Below, in pieces: positions 1 through 8,145 of a DNA stretch of 64,000 nt. The notes under the pieces are model-generated. The model made no database searches and was not told where the DNA came from. It saw only the letters and a list, made by a program, of their open reading frames with translations. A program made the translations under genes and the position numbers. The stretch lies in the NCBI GenBank assembly GCA_963715995.1, contig OY970283.1, positions 992,001 to 1,056,000 on the forward strand, written 5' to 3'. Every line of letters starts with the position of its first letter. Position 1 is the stretch's first letter. This DNA comes from DATBDN01 sp963715995 (GTDB taxonomy: Bacteria; Actinomycetota; Thermoleophilia; Solirubrobacterales; Thermoleophilaceae).

Positions 1-1
1 C

Positions 2-127
2 GCGCTGCACGTCCGCAAGCCGCGGCGAGCGACGAAGCCGTCGAAGGGCGCGACCGAGCGGCGGCTCCAGGCAAAGCGCCAGCGCGCCCAGCGCAAGGCG
101 GCGCGCCGCCCGCCCGCTGACGAGTGA
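2..127 (+). CDS. arfB: Alternative ribosome-rescue factor ArfB, C-terminal end (partial)
   Basis: Only the last 41 codons are in the window; the gene is cut at the left edge. The visible tail is very basic, with the order KPRRATKPSKGATERRLQAK followed by RQRAQRKAARR. It matches the conserved C-terminal tail of ArfB/YaeJ peptidyl-tRNA hydrolases, which has RPTRPTRASKERRL in E. coli. In that family the tail enters the empty mRNA channel of a stalled ribosome, while the N-terminal GGQ domain (outside the window) hydrolyses the peptidyl-tRNA. The family call rests on the tail alone. It is followed by a 37-bp gap containing the promoter of the next gene. Confidence 0.7.
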   Translation, partial: ALHVRKPRRATKPSKGATERRLQAKRQRAQRKAARRPPADE

Positions 128-149
128 CGCGATCGCCCGATCCCGCCCA

Positions 150-155
150 TACCCT
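150..155 (+). promoter_or_regulatory. -10 hexamer TACCCT for the MMPL gene
   Basis: TACCCT ends 9 nt before the ATG at 165 and no Shine-Dalgarno sequence lies between. Transcription would start at or very near the start codon, so the mRNA is probably leaderless. The same geometry recurs throughout the window. Confidence 0.45.
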
Positions 156-164
156 TCCAGACCG

Positions 165-2825
165 ATGGACTCTCGCTTCGCGCGCATAACCGCGGCGGCA
201 GGCAGACGCCCGCTGCTGACGATCGCCCTGGTGGCGCTGCTGTCGCTCGGCGGCGCGCTGGCCGCGATCACCGGGCTGCACTCGAGCACGTCCACCGACA
301 CGCTGGTCGACAAGGGCTCGAGCTCCTACGACGCCACCACCAAGTACCGCGACCTGTTCGGCGGCGACCCGGTGGTGATCATGGCCAAGGGCGACCTGCG
401 GCACACGATCGAGACAGCCGACCTCGGCCGCCTGCTCCAGCTCGAGGGCTGCCTGGCCGGCAACGTGCCGGCGAAGGGCCTGAAGCAGCTGCCCGCCGTC
501 TGCACCACGCTCGCGCACGAGCACCCGGTGAAGGTGGTCTACGGGCCGGGCACGTTCGTCAACACGGCGGCCGGCGAGCTGCTCGACGGGCTCAACGAGC
601 GCAAGGACGCCAAGGCCAAGCAGGCCCAGCAGGCGGCCGCGGCGGCCAAGCAGCTGGCCGCGAAGAAGGGCTACTCGAAGGCGCGCCAGAACAAGCTCGC
701 CGACGAGGCGGGCCAGCTCGTCTACGCCCAGTTCACGAACGAGATCCTCCAGCTCGCGCTGAAGTACGGGTTCTCCGGTCTTCCGTCGCTCGACAACGTC
801 GACTTCGTCGACAACCTCGTCTTCGACTCGTCGAAGGGCACCTGCACGCCGAAGGTGCGCTTCGCCTACCTGTTCCCCAACTGCAAGGCGGCGCTGATCC
901 AGGTCAGGCTGCGGCCGGGCCTGAGCGACCCGCAGCGCGCGGCCGCGATCAAGCTGGTCGAGCGCGCCACCGCCGAGCCCAAGTTCCAGCCGAAGCACGG
1001 CGCGCACTTCGTGGTCTCGGGCGTGCCGGTGGTCACCGACGCGCTCGCGACCGCAGTTGAGCACGCCACGGTGGTCCTGCTGGTGGCCGCGCTGGTGATC
1101 ATGGCGATCACGCTGATGCTCGTCTTCCGCACGCGCATGCGGCTGCTGCCGCTGGCGCTGGCGCTGGCGGCAGCCGGGCTCACGTTCGGGCTGCTGACGC
1201 TGCTTGGCGGCTCGCTGACGATGGCCTCGGTGGCTGCGCTGCCGATCCTGATCGGCCTGGCGGTGGACTACGCGATCCAGTTCCAGTCGCGCTACGAGGA
1301 GGCGAGCTCCGGCGTCGAGCCGGCCGAGCGGGCGGTCATCGCGGCCGCGGCCGGCGGACCGACGATCGCCACGGCCGGGCTGGCCACGGCCACGGGCTTC
1401 CTGGTGCTGCTGCTGTCGCCGATCCCGATGGTGCGCGGCTTCGGCGTGGCGCTGATCATCGGGATCGTCTTCGCGTTCCTGCTGGCGCTCACCGGCGGCT
1501 TCGCCGCGCTCGTGCAGTGGCACGGCCGCGAGCGCCCGGAGGACCTGCCGCCGCTGTTCCCGAAGCTCCGCCGCCTGGCCAGCGTGCCGGCGGCACGGCT
1601 CGCCCCGGTCGCCGCGCTGTCGGGCCGCGCCAGCCGCGGCGCCCTGACCGCAGCGCTCGAGCACCCGCGCCGCATCCTCCTGATCGGCGTCGTGGCCGCC
1701 GGCCTTGGCTGGGCGGCCGACACGCAGACGAAGGTCGTCTCCGACGTGCGCGACCTCGTGCCGGCCAACCTGAAGGCGCTGAAGGACGCGAACACGCTCC
1801 AGAACACGACCCAGGTCTCGGGCGAGATCGACGTGCTCGTGAGCGCCAAGGACTTCACCGACCCGAAGGTGATCTCGTGGATGGTGCGCTACCAGAAGCA
1901 GGAGCTCTGCCGGCACGGCTACGGCGTTGCGACCAACTGCCCGGACGGCAAGGCGCCCGCGGGCGTGACGGGTCGTCCGGAGCTCTATCCGGCGCTGTCG
2001 CTGCCCGACCTGTTCCGCTCGACCAACACGAACGACCAGAGCGCCGTCAAGGCACTGCTCGATGCCGTGCCGCCCTACTTCTCACAGGCCGTGATCTCGG
2101 CCGACCGCAAGACCGCCAACCTGGCCTTCGGCATCCGCCTGATGCCGCTCGACGAGCAGAAGCGCGTGATCGACGACCTGCGCGCGAACCTGAATCCGCC
2201 GCCGGGAGTGACCGCCGGGCTTGCCGGCCTGCCGGTGCTGGCCGCGGACGCGAACCACGAGCTGTCGTCCACCAGCCGGCGCGACCTCGCGCTGCTGGCG
2301 GGGCTCGTGGCGGTGTTCCTGGTGCTGCTCGCGGTCAGGCGCCGCCTGCGCCTGGCAGTCGTCCCGCTCATACCGATCGCGCTGGCCACAGGCTGGTCGG
2401 CCGCGCTGCTGTTCCTGCTGCGCATCCCGCTCAACCCGATGTCGGCCGCGCTCGGCGCGCTGGTCATCGCGATCTCGACCGAGTTCAGCGTGCTGCTCTC
2501 GGCGCGCTACCACGAGGAGCGCGAGGCCGGCTGGAGCGCGCGCGCCGCGCTCGAGCGCACCTACGGCTCGACCGGTGCCGCGGTGCTCGCCTCGGGCACG
2601 ACCGCCATCGCCGGCTTCGCGGCCCTGATCGCCTCGGACATCAGGATGCTGCGCGACTTCGGCATCGTCACGGTGGTCGACCTGACCGTGTCGCTGCTCG
2701 GCGTGATGATCGTGCTGCCCGCAGCGCTCATGTGGGCAGAGCAGCACGAGCGCTTCTCGCTCAGCAGGCTGCGCCCGCGTCGCGTCCCGAGCGGGGCCGG
2801 ATCGAGCGCCGCCGCCGGTGGCTGA
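165..2825 (+). CDS. MMPL/RND-superfamily transporter (HpnN-like)
   Basis: 886-residue inner-membrane protein of the RND/MMPL superfamily, whose members export lipids or hydrophobic compounds using proton motive force. It has the duplicated RND layout: an N-terminal membrane anchor at about residues 15-35, a large extracytoplasmic loop, a membrane cluster near 300-450, another anchor near 505-520, a second loop, and a final membrane cluster near 710-860. The first cluster contains the GLAVDYAIQFQSRYEE stretch and the second IAISTEFSVLLSARYHEE, which occupy the positions of the proton-relay helices. The first loop carries an Ala/Lys/Gln-rich, probably coiled-coil segment near 145-180. The substrate is unknown; hopanoid or other lipid transport is only suggested by family resemblance. 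The next gene starts inside its last codons. Confidence 0.85.
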   Translation: MDSRFARITAAAGRRPLLTIALVALLSLGGALAAITGLHSSTSTDTLVDKGSSSYDATTKYRDLFGGDPVVIMAKGDLRHTIETADLGRLLQLEGCLAGNVPAKGLKQLPAVCTTLAHEHPVKVVYGPGTFVNTAAGELLDGLNERKDAKAKQAQQAAAAAKQLAAKKGYSKARQNKLADEAGQLVYAQFTNEILQLALKYGFSGLPSLDNVDFVDNLVFDSSKGTCTPKVRFAYLFPNCKAALIQVRLRPGLSDPQRAAAIKLVERATAEPKFQPKHGAHFVVSGVPVVTDALATAVEHATVVLLVAALVIMAITLMLVFRTRMRLLPLALALAAAGLTFGLLTLLGGSLTMASVAALPILIGLAVDYAIQFQSRYEEASSGVEPAERAVIAAAAGGPTIATAGLATATGFLVLLLSPIPMVRGFGVALIIGIVFAFLLALTGGFAALVQWHGRERPEDLPPLFPKLRRLASVPAARLAPVAALSGRASRGALTAALEHPRRILLIGVVAAGLGWAADTQTKVVSDVRDLVPANLKALKDANTLQNTTQVSGEIDVLVSAKDFTDPKVISWMVRYQKQELCRHGYGVATNCPDGKAPAGVTGRPELYPALSLPDLFRSTNTNDQSAVKALLDAVPPYFSQAVISADRKTANLAFGIRLMPLDEQKRVIDDLRANLNPPPGVTAGLAGLPVLAADANHELSSTSRRDLALLAGLVAVFLVLLAVRRRLRLAVVPLIPIALATGWSAALLFLLRIPLNPMSAALGALVIAISTEFSVLLSARYHEEREAGWSARAALERTYGSTGAAVLASGTTAIAGFAALIASDIRMLRDFGIVTVVDLTVSLLGVMIVLPAALMWAEQHERFSLSRLRPRRVPSGAGSSAAAGG

Positions 2826-3540
2826 GGACCGCTTCGGCGATCTCGGCGGCGACGAGCCGCGCCGCCCGAGCGCTGCCGAGCTGCTGGCCGCAGGCGACGA
2901 GGCCGAGCTCGCAGCCGAGCGCAGGCTCGAGCAGCGCAGGGCGCCGAAGCCTTCAAGCGCCTACTCGTGGGTCGTGGGGATCGCGTTCCTGATCCTGATC
3001 GTGGTGGTGGGGGTGAACTCGCTGCCGAACGCGGGGGAGGGCCTCAAGGGCCCGCGCGCCGGCACCGTGCTGCCGGCGTTCGCGGCGCCGCTTGCCACCG
3101 GCATGGTCGACGCCGACGTGAACATCAAGGCGAACGGGAAGGAGCCAGGGCACACCCTGGCGTGCGCGGTCCACAACGCCTCGGCGCTGAACGGCTGCGA
3201 CCTTCGCCGCCACCCGTCGGTGATCGTCTTCGCCGGCACGCGCGGGGCCGACTGCCTGCCCGGCTTCGACCGCGTCGAGCAGGTGCGCGCCGCGTTCCCG
3301 CAGGTCAGCTTCGCCGGCGTCCTGATCCGGATGGGCCGCGGCGCAGCCGCGAAGGCCGTCGGCAAGCACGACTGGGGCTTTCCCATTGCCTACGACCGCG
3401 ACGGCCAGCTGACGAACGTCTTCGGCATCGGCGTGTGCCCGGCGACCGTGTTCGCGCGCAAGGGCGGCCGGGTGGTCACCACCGAGCTCGGCAAGCTCAC
3501 CGACGCCCAGCTGCGCGCGGAGATCAAACGGATCCTGTGA
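2818..3540 (+). CDS. Membrane-anchored thioredoxin-like protein
   Basis: 240 residues, GTG start overlapping the MMPL stop by 8 bp, so translation is probably coupled. A polar N-terminus of about 45 residues is followed by one transmembrane helix (VVGIAFLILIVVVGVNSL). The extracellular part looks like a peroxiredoxin/redoxin fold: PGFDRVEQVRAAFPQVSFAGV, then a GFPIAYDRDGQLTNVFGIGV strand-turn and a VCPATVFARKGG segment equivalent to the cis-Pro region of thioredoxins. No CxxC motif is evident; single cysteines occur at DCLP and VCP. It may be a redox or structural protein of the cell envelope. Its link to the transporter is inferred only from the overlap. Confidence 0.65.
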   Translation: MAEDRFGDLGGDEPRRPSAAELLAAGDEAELAAERRLEQRRAPKPSSAYSWVVGIAFLILIVVVGVNSLPNAGEGLKGPRAGTVLPAFAAPLATGMVDADVNIKANGKEPGHTLACAVHNASALNGCDLRRHPSVIVFAGTRGADCLPGFDRVEQVRAAFPQVSFAGVLIRMGRGAAAKAVGKHDWGFPIAYDRDGQLTNVFGIGVCPATVFARKGGRVVTTELGKLTDAQLRAEIKRIL

Positions 3541-4169
3541 CCCTCGAGCGCGGACCCGTCGCGCCGGAGCTCGCGGCCGAGTTCCCCGGGCTCGCGCTCC
3601 AATGGCTCGCGCTCGAGGGCCGCTCGGGGCACTCGCCCCCCGAGGTCAAGCACCGCCTGCGCGAGATGAGCAACCGCGTGAGCGGCGCCAAGGCGATCCA
3701 CATGCGCCTGGAGGCGATCCCGTGGGCCTACCGCGTCTTCTATCGCCAGGTCGGGATCGACCCTGACGACCGCCGCACGCCGCTCGAGCAGATCGTGCTC
3801 GACCGCCTCAAGCACGGCGGCTTTCGCAGCCGCAACCTGCTGGACGACGCGATCACGATCGCCACCTACGAGACAGGGGTCCCGGTCATCGCCTTCGACG
3901 CCGAGCGCGTCGAGCCGCCGCCCGGCCTGCGCCTGGCCGCGCCCGGCGAGCAGATGGGGGCGGTCGGCCGCCCGCTGTCGAGCGGGCAGATCATGGTCGC
4001 TGACGCCAAGCGGCCGCTGGCGGTGCTGTTCGGGGATCTCGATCCCGATGCCGGGGTCACGCCGCGGACGCGGCGGATGCTGCTGGTGAGCGTCCAGGTC
4101 GACGGCGTGCCGGACATCGCGGTCGAGGAAGCGCTCTGGACCGTTGAAGAGATCGTCACGGGTGCGTAG
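3537..4169 (+). CDS. Stand-alone B3/B4 (tRNA-binding-fold) domain protein
   Basis: 210 residues, starting with GTG in a GTGA overlap with the preceding stop. The sequence resembles free-standing B3/4 domains related to the phenylalanyl-tRNA synthetase beta subunit: AKAIHMRLEAIPWAYRVFYRQVGIDPDDRRTPLEQ, followed by a LLDDAITIATYETGVPVIAFD core and a C-terminal RRMLLVSVQVDG strand. In this family such proteins are thought to act as editing-like or amino-acid/tRNA-related accessory factors, but their role is poorly defined. Longer upstream readings of the frame run antisense-like through the redoxin gene and are not credible. Confidence 0.7.
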   Translation: MTLERGPVAPELAAEFPGLALQWLALEGRSGHSPPEVKHRLREMSNRVSGAKAIHMRLEAIPWAYRVFYRQVGIDPDDRRTPLEQIVLDRLKHGGFRSRNLLDDAITIATYETGVPVIAFDAERVEPPPGLRLAAPGEQMGAVGRPLSSGQIMVADAKRPLAVLFGDLDPDAGVTPRTRRMLLVSVQVDGVPDIAVEEALWTVEEIVTGA

Positions 4170-4172
4170 GAT
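4167..4172 (+). promoter_or_regulatory. Candidate -10 hexamer TAGGAT
   Basis: TAGGAT overlaps the stop codon of the preceding gene. The predicted transcription start is near 4180, giving a leader of about 20 nt to the ATG at 4198. A CTG codon lies 7 nt downstream of the hexamer, so a non-ATG leaderless start cannot be excluded. Confidence 0.3.
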
Positions 4173-4197
4173 TCGGGCCCTGTCCACGCTGGATCTC

Positions 4198-4668
4198 ATG
4201 CCGCCCGTCACAGGCCCGGTAATTGCGCCGGATGTCGACGAGCGCGCTGCGCGGCGCTCGCTGCTCGACCAGATCGCCAAGCTCGAGGGCGAGCTCTCGG
4301 CGCTCTTCTGCGCCACCTACCCGCGCAAGGGCTTCGACTGGAACGTGCGCTCGCACGCCGGTCCGCGCCTGCTCGGGCTCGGCGCGCTGGAGCAGATCCG
4401 CGACCAGCTCGCCGAGCGCCTGTCCGAGAACCGGGCGCTGCTAGGCGACCGCACCTACGTCGAGGCGCGCAACCGCCGCCTGGTCGAGGAGATGCTGCTG
4501 GCGCCCGGGAAGCACAAGTGGATGCGCATCGGCAACGAGGACATCGGCGAGCCCGGTTGCAAGTACTGGGAAGTGCGCCCGCGCCTCGGCCTCATCGGCA
4601 TGCTGATGGGCTGGTGGCACGTCAAGATCTCATCGGGTTGCCCGTTAGCCCAGCCGCGGGTCCGCTAG
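4198..4668 (+). CDS. Conserved hypothetical protein
   Basis: 156 residues from the ATG at 4198; an in-frame TTG at 4144 would add 18 basic residues and overlap the upstream gene. The protein is soluble, with a helical, probably coiled-coil first half (RRSLLDQIAKLEGELSALF, then LGALEQIRDQLAERLSENRALL) and a second half rich in aromatic residues (KHKWMRIGNEDIGEPGC, KYWEVRPRLGLIGMLMGWW). No recognised enzymatic motif. It is followed 13 bp later by a small membrane protein gene in the same direction. Function unknown. Confidence 0.6.
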   Translation: MPPVTGPVIAPDVDERAARRSLLDQIAKLEGELSALFCATYPRKGFDWNVRSHAGPRLLGLGALEQIRDQLAERLSENRALLGDRTYVEARNRRLVEEMLLAPGKHKWMRIGNEDIGEPGCKYWEVRPRLGLIGMLMGWWHVKISSGCPLAQPRVR

Positions 4669-4681
4669 GGCGCCGCGGCTG

Positions 4682-5161
4682 ATGGGAAAGAGATCGCGCA
4701 AGCAGCGGCCCGAGGGTGGCACCCGGGCCGAGCGCGACGCCAGGCGCCAAGCCGCGCCGCCGCCGCGCCGGCGAGCGCGCGAGATGCCGCCGGCGCCGTG
4801 GGGCACGTTCCCGCTGACCGAGCTGGTCGTGCTGCTGTCGCTGGTGCTCGGCGTGGTGGGCTTCATCCGCTTCAGCCATCACCAGGGCAAGGTGATGGTC
4901 GTTGCGGCCATGTGCCTGGGCTCGCTGGGCGGCCTCGAGGTCTCGATCCGCGAGCACTTCACCGGCTTCCGCTCGCACACGACGCTGCTAGCCGCCAGCT
5001 CTGCTGTCGCCTCGATGATCCTCGTCTCGGTCATCGCGGGCAAGGCCGGGGCAGCCATCCTGGCCGTGGTGGTCGGCGTGGGCGTGCTGGTCTTCGTGCT
5101 CGCGTTCTACGCGCTGCGACAGGCGTTCGTGCGCCGGTCAGGAGGGCTCGGCTTCAGATAG
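4682..5161 (+). CDS. Small four-helix membrane protein
   Basis: 159 residues. A strongly basic cytoplasmic N-terminus (about 40 residues, rich in Arg, Pro and Ala) precedes about four hydrophobic segments: LTELVVLLSLVLGVVGFI, VMVVAAMCLGSLGGLEV, LLAASSAVASMILVSVIAG, and AAILAVVVGVGVLVFVLAFYAL. No catalytic motif is visible. The tail-to-tail neighbour mihF is on the other strand, with a 28-bp gap. Function unknown. Confidence 0.6.
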   Translation: MGKRSRKQRPEGGTRAERDARRQAAPPPRRRAREMPPAPWGTFPLTELVVLLSLVLGVVGFIRFSHHQGKVMVVAAMCLGSLGGLEVSIREHFTGFRSHTTLLAASSAVASMILVSVIAGKAGAAILAVVVGVGVLVFVLAFYALRQAFVRRSGGLGFR

Positions 5162-5189
5162 CAGCCGAGCCCTCCGGATGGACCCCCCA

Positions 5190-5573
5190 CTACGCAGCAG
5201 CGACAGCGCGGAACGCCAGCGGCTGGGCAGCAGCTTGAGCGCGCCGCTCCGACGGCGGCGCGGCGAGCATGGATGCCAGCGCGGCGCGCTGGCGTTCGGT
5301 GAGCGTTCCCACCTGCTTGTTCTCGGGGATGCCGAGCGCGAGCAGCAGCCGGCGGCAGCGCTCGCGTCCCCAGCGCTTCTGGCTCATCAGGAGCTCTGAC
5401 AGCTCCATGCTCCGAGCCTCCCACGGGCTGTCCAGCACGACGTCCGGCACGTCCACGTCGCCGGCGGCGATGCGGCGCTTCAACTCGGCACGCGCAAGCC
5501 TCACGCGGTTCGCATGCTCGAGCGCCCGCAAATGCTGGGGCCCGCCTGTGACACTCCTGTCGATCGTTCCCAT
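5190..5573 (-). CDS. mihF: Integration host factor, actinobacterial mIHF type
   Basis: 127 residues from an ATG preceded by a good Shine-Dalgarno sequence (GGGAGG, 6 nt upstream). The body follows the actinobacterial mIHF plan: RALEHANRVRLARAELKRRI, then a helix containing LSELLMSQKRWGRERCRRLL, then LGIPENKQVGTLTERQRAAL. The GRERCRRLLLALGIPENKQVG part corresponds to the helix-two-turn-helix DNA-binding region of mIHF. Such proteins are small nucleoid-associated factors that bend DNA. The linker region (VPDVVLDSPWEARSMEL) is more divergent than in mycobacteria, so it may be a paralogue rather than the main mIHF. Confidence 0.75.
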   Translation of the reverse strand: MGTIDRSVTGGPQHLRALEHANRVRLARAELKRRIAAGDVDVPDVVLDSPWEARSMELSELLMSQKRWGRERCRRLLLALGIPENKQVGTLTERQRAALASMLAAPPSERRAQAAAQPLAFRAVAAA

Positions 5574-5781
5574 CAAGTCCTCCCCGCAGCTTTTCGATGT
5601 GCTCCTCCACAGCAGCCGTCTGCGCACGCGCCAGCGACTCGGCCTTTTCCGACAACCACCCAGAGCCAGTGAGGCCTCCATCCCGGGCCCCTTTCGAGGT
5701 GTCTGTCAGGCCGACTGCGCGTCGCGAACGACTCAGGCGAAAATAAGACGCGATGAGCCACCCGGTCAACCACGAACCACA

Positions 5782-5808
5782 CCCCAGTTTCGCTAAGAGC
5801 GGGGTTTT
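5782..5808 (+). terminator. GC hairpin plus T-run in the pyk leader
   Basis: CCCC and CGCT pair with AGCG and GGG around an internal loop, followed directly by TTTT. It lies 31 bp upstream of the pyk start, in the pyk orientation. It could be an intrinsic terminator or attenuator for transcripts reading into pyk. The stem is modest and the call is from structure only. Confidence 0.35.
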
Positions 5809-5838
5809 CGTTACCAGACCTTCACAGGAGAACGTTTG

Positions 5839-7260
5839 ATGCGTGCGACGAAGATCGTCGCGACCATCGGTCCTGCCTCGCGCTCACCCGCGGTGCTCGA
5901 GCAGATGATCGCCGCGGGCATGGACATGGCGCGGCTGAACTTCGCGCACGGCACAACCGAGGAGCACGCGGAGACCGTCGAGATGATTCGCGCGGCCTCG
6001 CTGAACACCGGCAAGGAGATCGGGATCCTCCAGGACATCCCCGGCCCGAAGCTGCGCCTGGGGCCCGTCGACAACGGCGTCTGCGAGCTGCCCGTGGGCG
6101 GCAGGCTGGTGCTAACACCCGAGCAGGTGCTCGGCACGAGCGAGCGGCTGCCCGTGGCCTGGAGCGGCTTCTCGGAGATCGTCGAGGCCGGCGACGTGGC
6201 CTACCTGGCCGACGGCGCCGTGCGGCTGCGGGTGCAGGAGGTGGTCGGCGACGAGGTGGTGACCAAGATCGAGGTCGGCGGGTCGGTGGCCTCGCGCCAG
6301 GGCATCAACCTGCCGAACGTGACCGTGGCGCTGCCGGCTGTGAGCGCCGAGGACCTCGAGCGCATCGAGGCCGGCGTCGGCATGGGGGTGGACGCGATCG
6401 CCCTGTCGTTCGTGCGCCGGCGCGAGGACCTCGATCCCGTGCGCGAGACGATGCAGAAGTTCCCCTACGGCTACGAGGTCCCGCTGATCGCGAAGATCGA
6501 GAAGCCGCAGGCAGCAGCCAGCGCGGCCGAGATCGTGGACGCCGCCGACGGGATCATGGTGGCGCGCGGCGACCTCGGCATCGAGCTGCCGATCGAAGAG
6601 GTGCCGCTGGTGCAGAAGCGGCTCCTGCACCTCTGCGGGCAGCGCTCGAAGCCGTCGATCACCGCCACGCAGATGCTCGAGTCGATGGTCAACGCGACGC
6701 GGCCGACGCGCGCCGAGGTGACCGACGTGGCGAACGCGATCTTCGACGGCACCGACGCCGTGATGCTCTCGCAGGAGACGGCCGTGGGCCGCTACCCAGT
6801 CGAGGCGATCGCGATGATGGCGGCCATCGCCGAGACCACCGAGCGCGAGCTGCCGTACGAGCGCTGGCTCGAGGAGCGCGGCGTGAAGGGCGGCGACGAC
6901 TCGGCCACGATCGCGTCGCTCGCGGTCGAGGCCGTCAGCCAGCTCGACGTGAAGGCGATCGTCTCGCCCACGCTCTCGGGCCGCATCGCCCGCCTGATCT
7001 CGGGCCACCGCCCGCGCGTGCCGGTGCTTGCGCTGTGCCCGACGATGCCGGTGGTGCGCCGCTGCGCCGGCCTCTACTGGGGTGTGCGCGCCGAGCTGTT
7101 CGAGGAGCCGACGAACACCACCGACCTGCTGGAGGCAGCGGGACGCGCGGCCAGGGACTTCGGCATGGCCGAGACCGGCGAGAAGATCGGCATCACCGCC
7201 GGCCTGCCGTCGCTGAAGAGCGGCGGCACGAACCTGTTCAAGGTCCACACGGTGGAGTGA
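5839..7260 (+). CDS. pyk: Pyruvate kinase
   Basis: 473 residues, within the usual range. It catalyses phosphoenolpyruvate + ADP to pyruvate + ATP, the last step of glycolysis. Hallmarks in order: MRATKIVATIGPASR at the N-terminus, MARLNFAHG (usually NFSHG), the B-domain around residues 70-170, the IEKPQA and GIMVARGDLGIELP segments of the active site, ITATQMLESM, and the C-terminal regulatory domain (PTRAEVTDVANAIFDGTDAVMLSQETAVGRYP). The ATG at 5839 has AGGAG 8 nt upstream, so it is preferred to the TTG three bases earlier. The stop overlaps the next start (GTGA). Confidence 0.95.
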   Translation: MRATKIVATIGPASRSPAVLEQMIAAGMDMARLNFAHGTTEEHAETVEMIRAASLNTGKEIGILQDIPGPKLRLGPVDNGVCELPVGGRLVLTPEQVLGTSERLPVAWSGFSEIVEAGDVAYLADGAVRLRVQEVVGDEVVTKIEVGGSVASRQGINLPNVTVALPAVSAEDLERIEAGVGMGVDAIALSFVRRREDLDPVRETMQKFPYGYEVPLIAKIEKPQAAASAAEIVDAADGIMVARGDLGIELPIEEVPLVQKRLLHLCGQRSKPSITATQMLESMVNATRPTRAEVTDVANAIFDGTDAVMLSQETAVGRYPVEAIAMMAAIAETTERELPYERWLEERGVKGGDDSATIASLAVEAVSQLDVKAIVSPTLSGRIARLISGHRPRVPVLALCPTMPVVRRCAGLYWGVRAELFEEPTNTTDLLEAAGRAARDFGMAETGEKIGITAGLPSLKSGGTNLFKVHTVE

Positions 7261-8135
7261 GCGCCGCGAGGCAGCTCGCCAAGCTCTGCGACATCCGCGA
7301 CTGGGAGGACCCGCAGTTCCTGCACGTGCTGCGCGAGATCCTGCCCGAGCGCGATCCCGCGACGCACGTGGAGCGCAAGGTGTGGGAGTTCGCGATGCTC
7401 GCGCTGTTCCTGGAGCAGACGGGGCACATGCACGAGGGAACACGCGCGCTCGCGATCGGCGCCGGGGACGAGCGGATCGTGTTCTGGCTGGCCAACCGGC
7501 TCGGTCACGTTCTGGCCACCGACATCTACGGCGAGGGCGACTTCGCCGGCCGCGAGGCCGAGCACTCGATGCTGGAGGACCCCGCGGCGCACGCGCCGTT
7601 CCCGTACCGCCAGGACCGGCTCGAGGTGCGCTGGATGGACGCGCGCCGGCTCGATCTGCCCGACGCGTCGTTCGACGTCGTCTTCTCGCTGTCGTCGTTC
7701 GAGCACTTCGGCGGCCCGAGCGACGTCGCGGCCGCCGCCGCCGAGCTCGGCCGCGTGCTGCGACCCGGCGGCCACGCGTTCGTGGTCACCGAGTGCTTCG
7801 TCCGCCGCCACCCGCTGAACGCAGCGCCGGTGGACCTCGCGGTCAAGCTGGCGACCCTCGGGCGCAAGCGCCGCCGCGCCGGCCTGCGGCGGCGCGCGGT
7901 CGTGGTCGAGGTCTTCACCCCGCGCGAGCTCGAGCGCCTGATCGTGCGCCCGTCCGGGCTCGACCTGATGCAGCCGCTCGACCTCCAGCTGCCCGCGGCG
8001 AGTCGCGTGAACGTGACCCGCACGGACGCGAGTGGCCTCGATCCGGCCAGCGGTGACTACTGGCCGCACGTGCTCCTACAAGCCGATCACAGCCTGTTCA
8101 CCTCAGTGGCGCTTCCACTCGTGAAGGGTCACTAG
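7257..8135 (+). CDS. SAM-dependent methyltransferase, class I
   Basis: 292 residues, GTG start in a GTGA overlap with pyk. Rossmann-type methyltransferase features: ALAIGAGDERIVFWLANRL (motif I region, with GAGDE in place of the usual ExGxGxG), VLATDIYGEGDF, WMDARRLDLPDASFDVVFSLSSFEHFGG (motifs II-III, typical of the Methyltransf_11 type), and LGRVLRPGGHAFVVTECF. The acceptor is unknown. Similar proteins act in glycan or secondary metabolism; here the only context is coupling to pyk. Confidence 0.75.
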   Translation: MSAARQLAKLCDIRDWEDPQFLHVLREILPERDPATHVERKVWEFAMLALFLEQTGHMHEGTRALAIGAGDERIVFWLANRLGHVLATDIYGEGDFAGREAEHSMLEDPAAHAPFPYRQDRLEVRWMDARRLDLPDASFDVVFSLSSFEHFGGPSDVAAAAAELGRVLRPGGHAFVVTECFVRRHPLNAAPVDLAVKLATLGRKRRRAGLRRRAVVVEVFTPRELERLIVRPSGLDLMQPLDLQLPAASRVNVTRTDASGLDPASGDYWPHVLLQADHSLFTSVALPLVKGH

Positions 8136-8138
8136 GCT
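8133..8138 (+). promoter_or_regulatory. -10 hexamer TAGGCT for the phosphoesterase gene
   Basis: TAGGCT overlaps the stop of the methyltransferase gene and ends 7 nt before the ATG at 8146, with no Shine-Dalgarno sequence. This is the leaderless geometry seen at other genes here. Confidence 0.45.
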
Positions 8139-8145
8139 GCGCGTT

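Noticed and set aside
2967..4169. A 400-residue gene starting inside the redoxin gene
   Set aside because: The first 190 residues are an out-of-frame Arg/Gly/Pro-rich reading of the redoxin gene; the real start is the GTG at 3537.
5782..5808. Pyruvate-kinase riboswitch
   Set aside because: Only one short hairpin with a T-run is present; no conserved riboswitch core was recognised.
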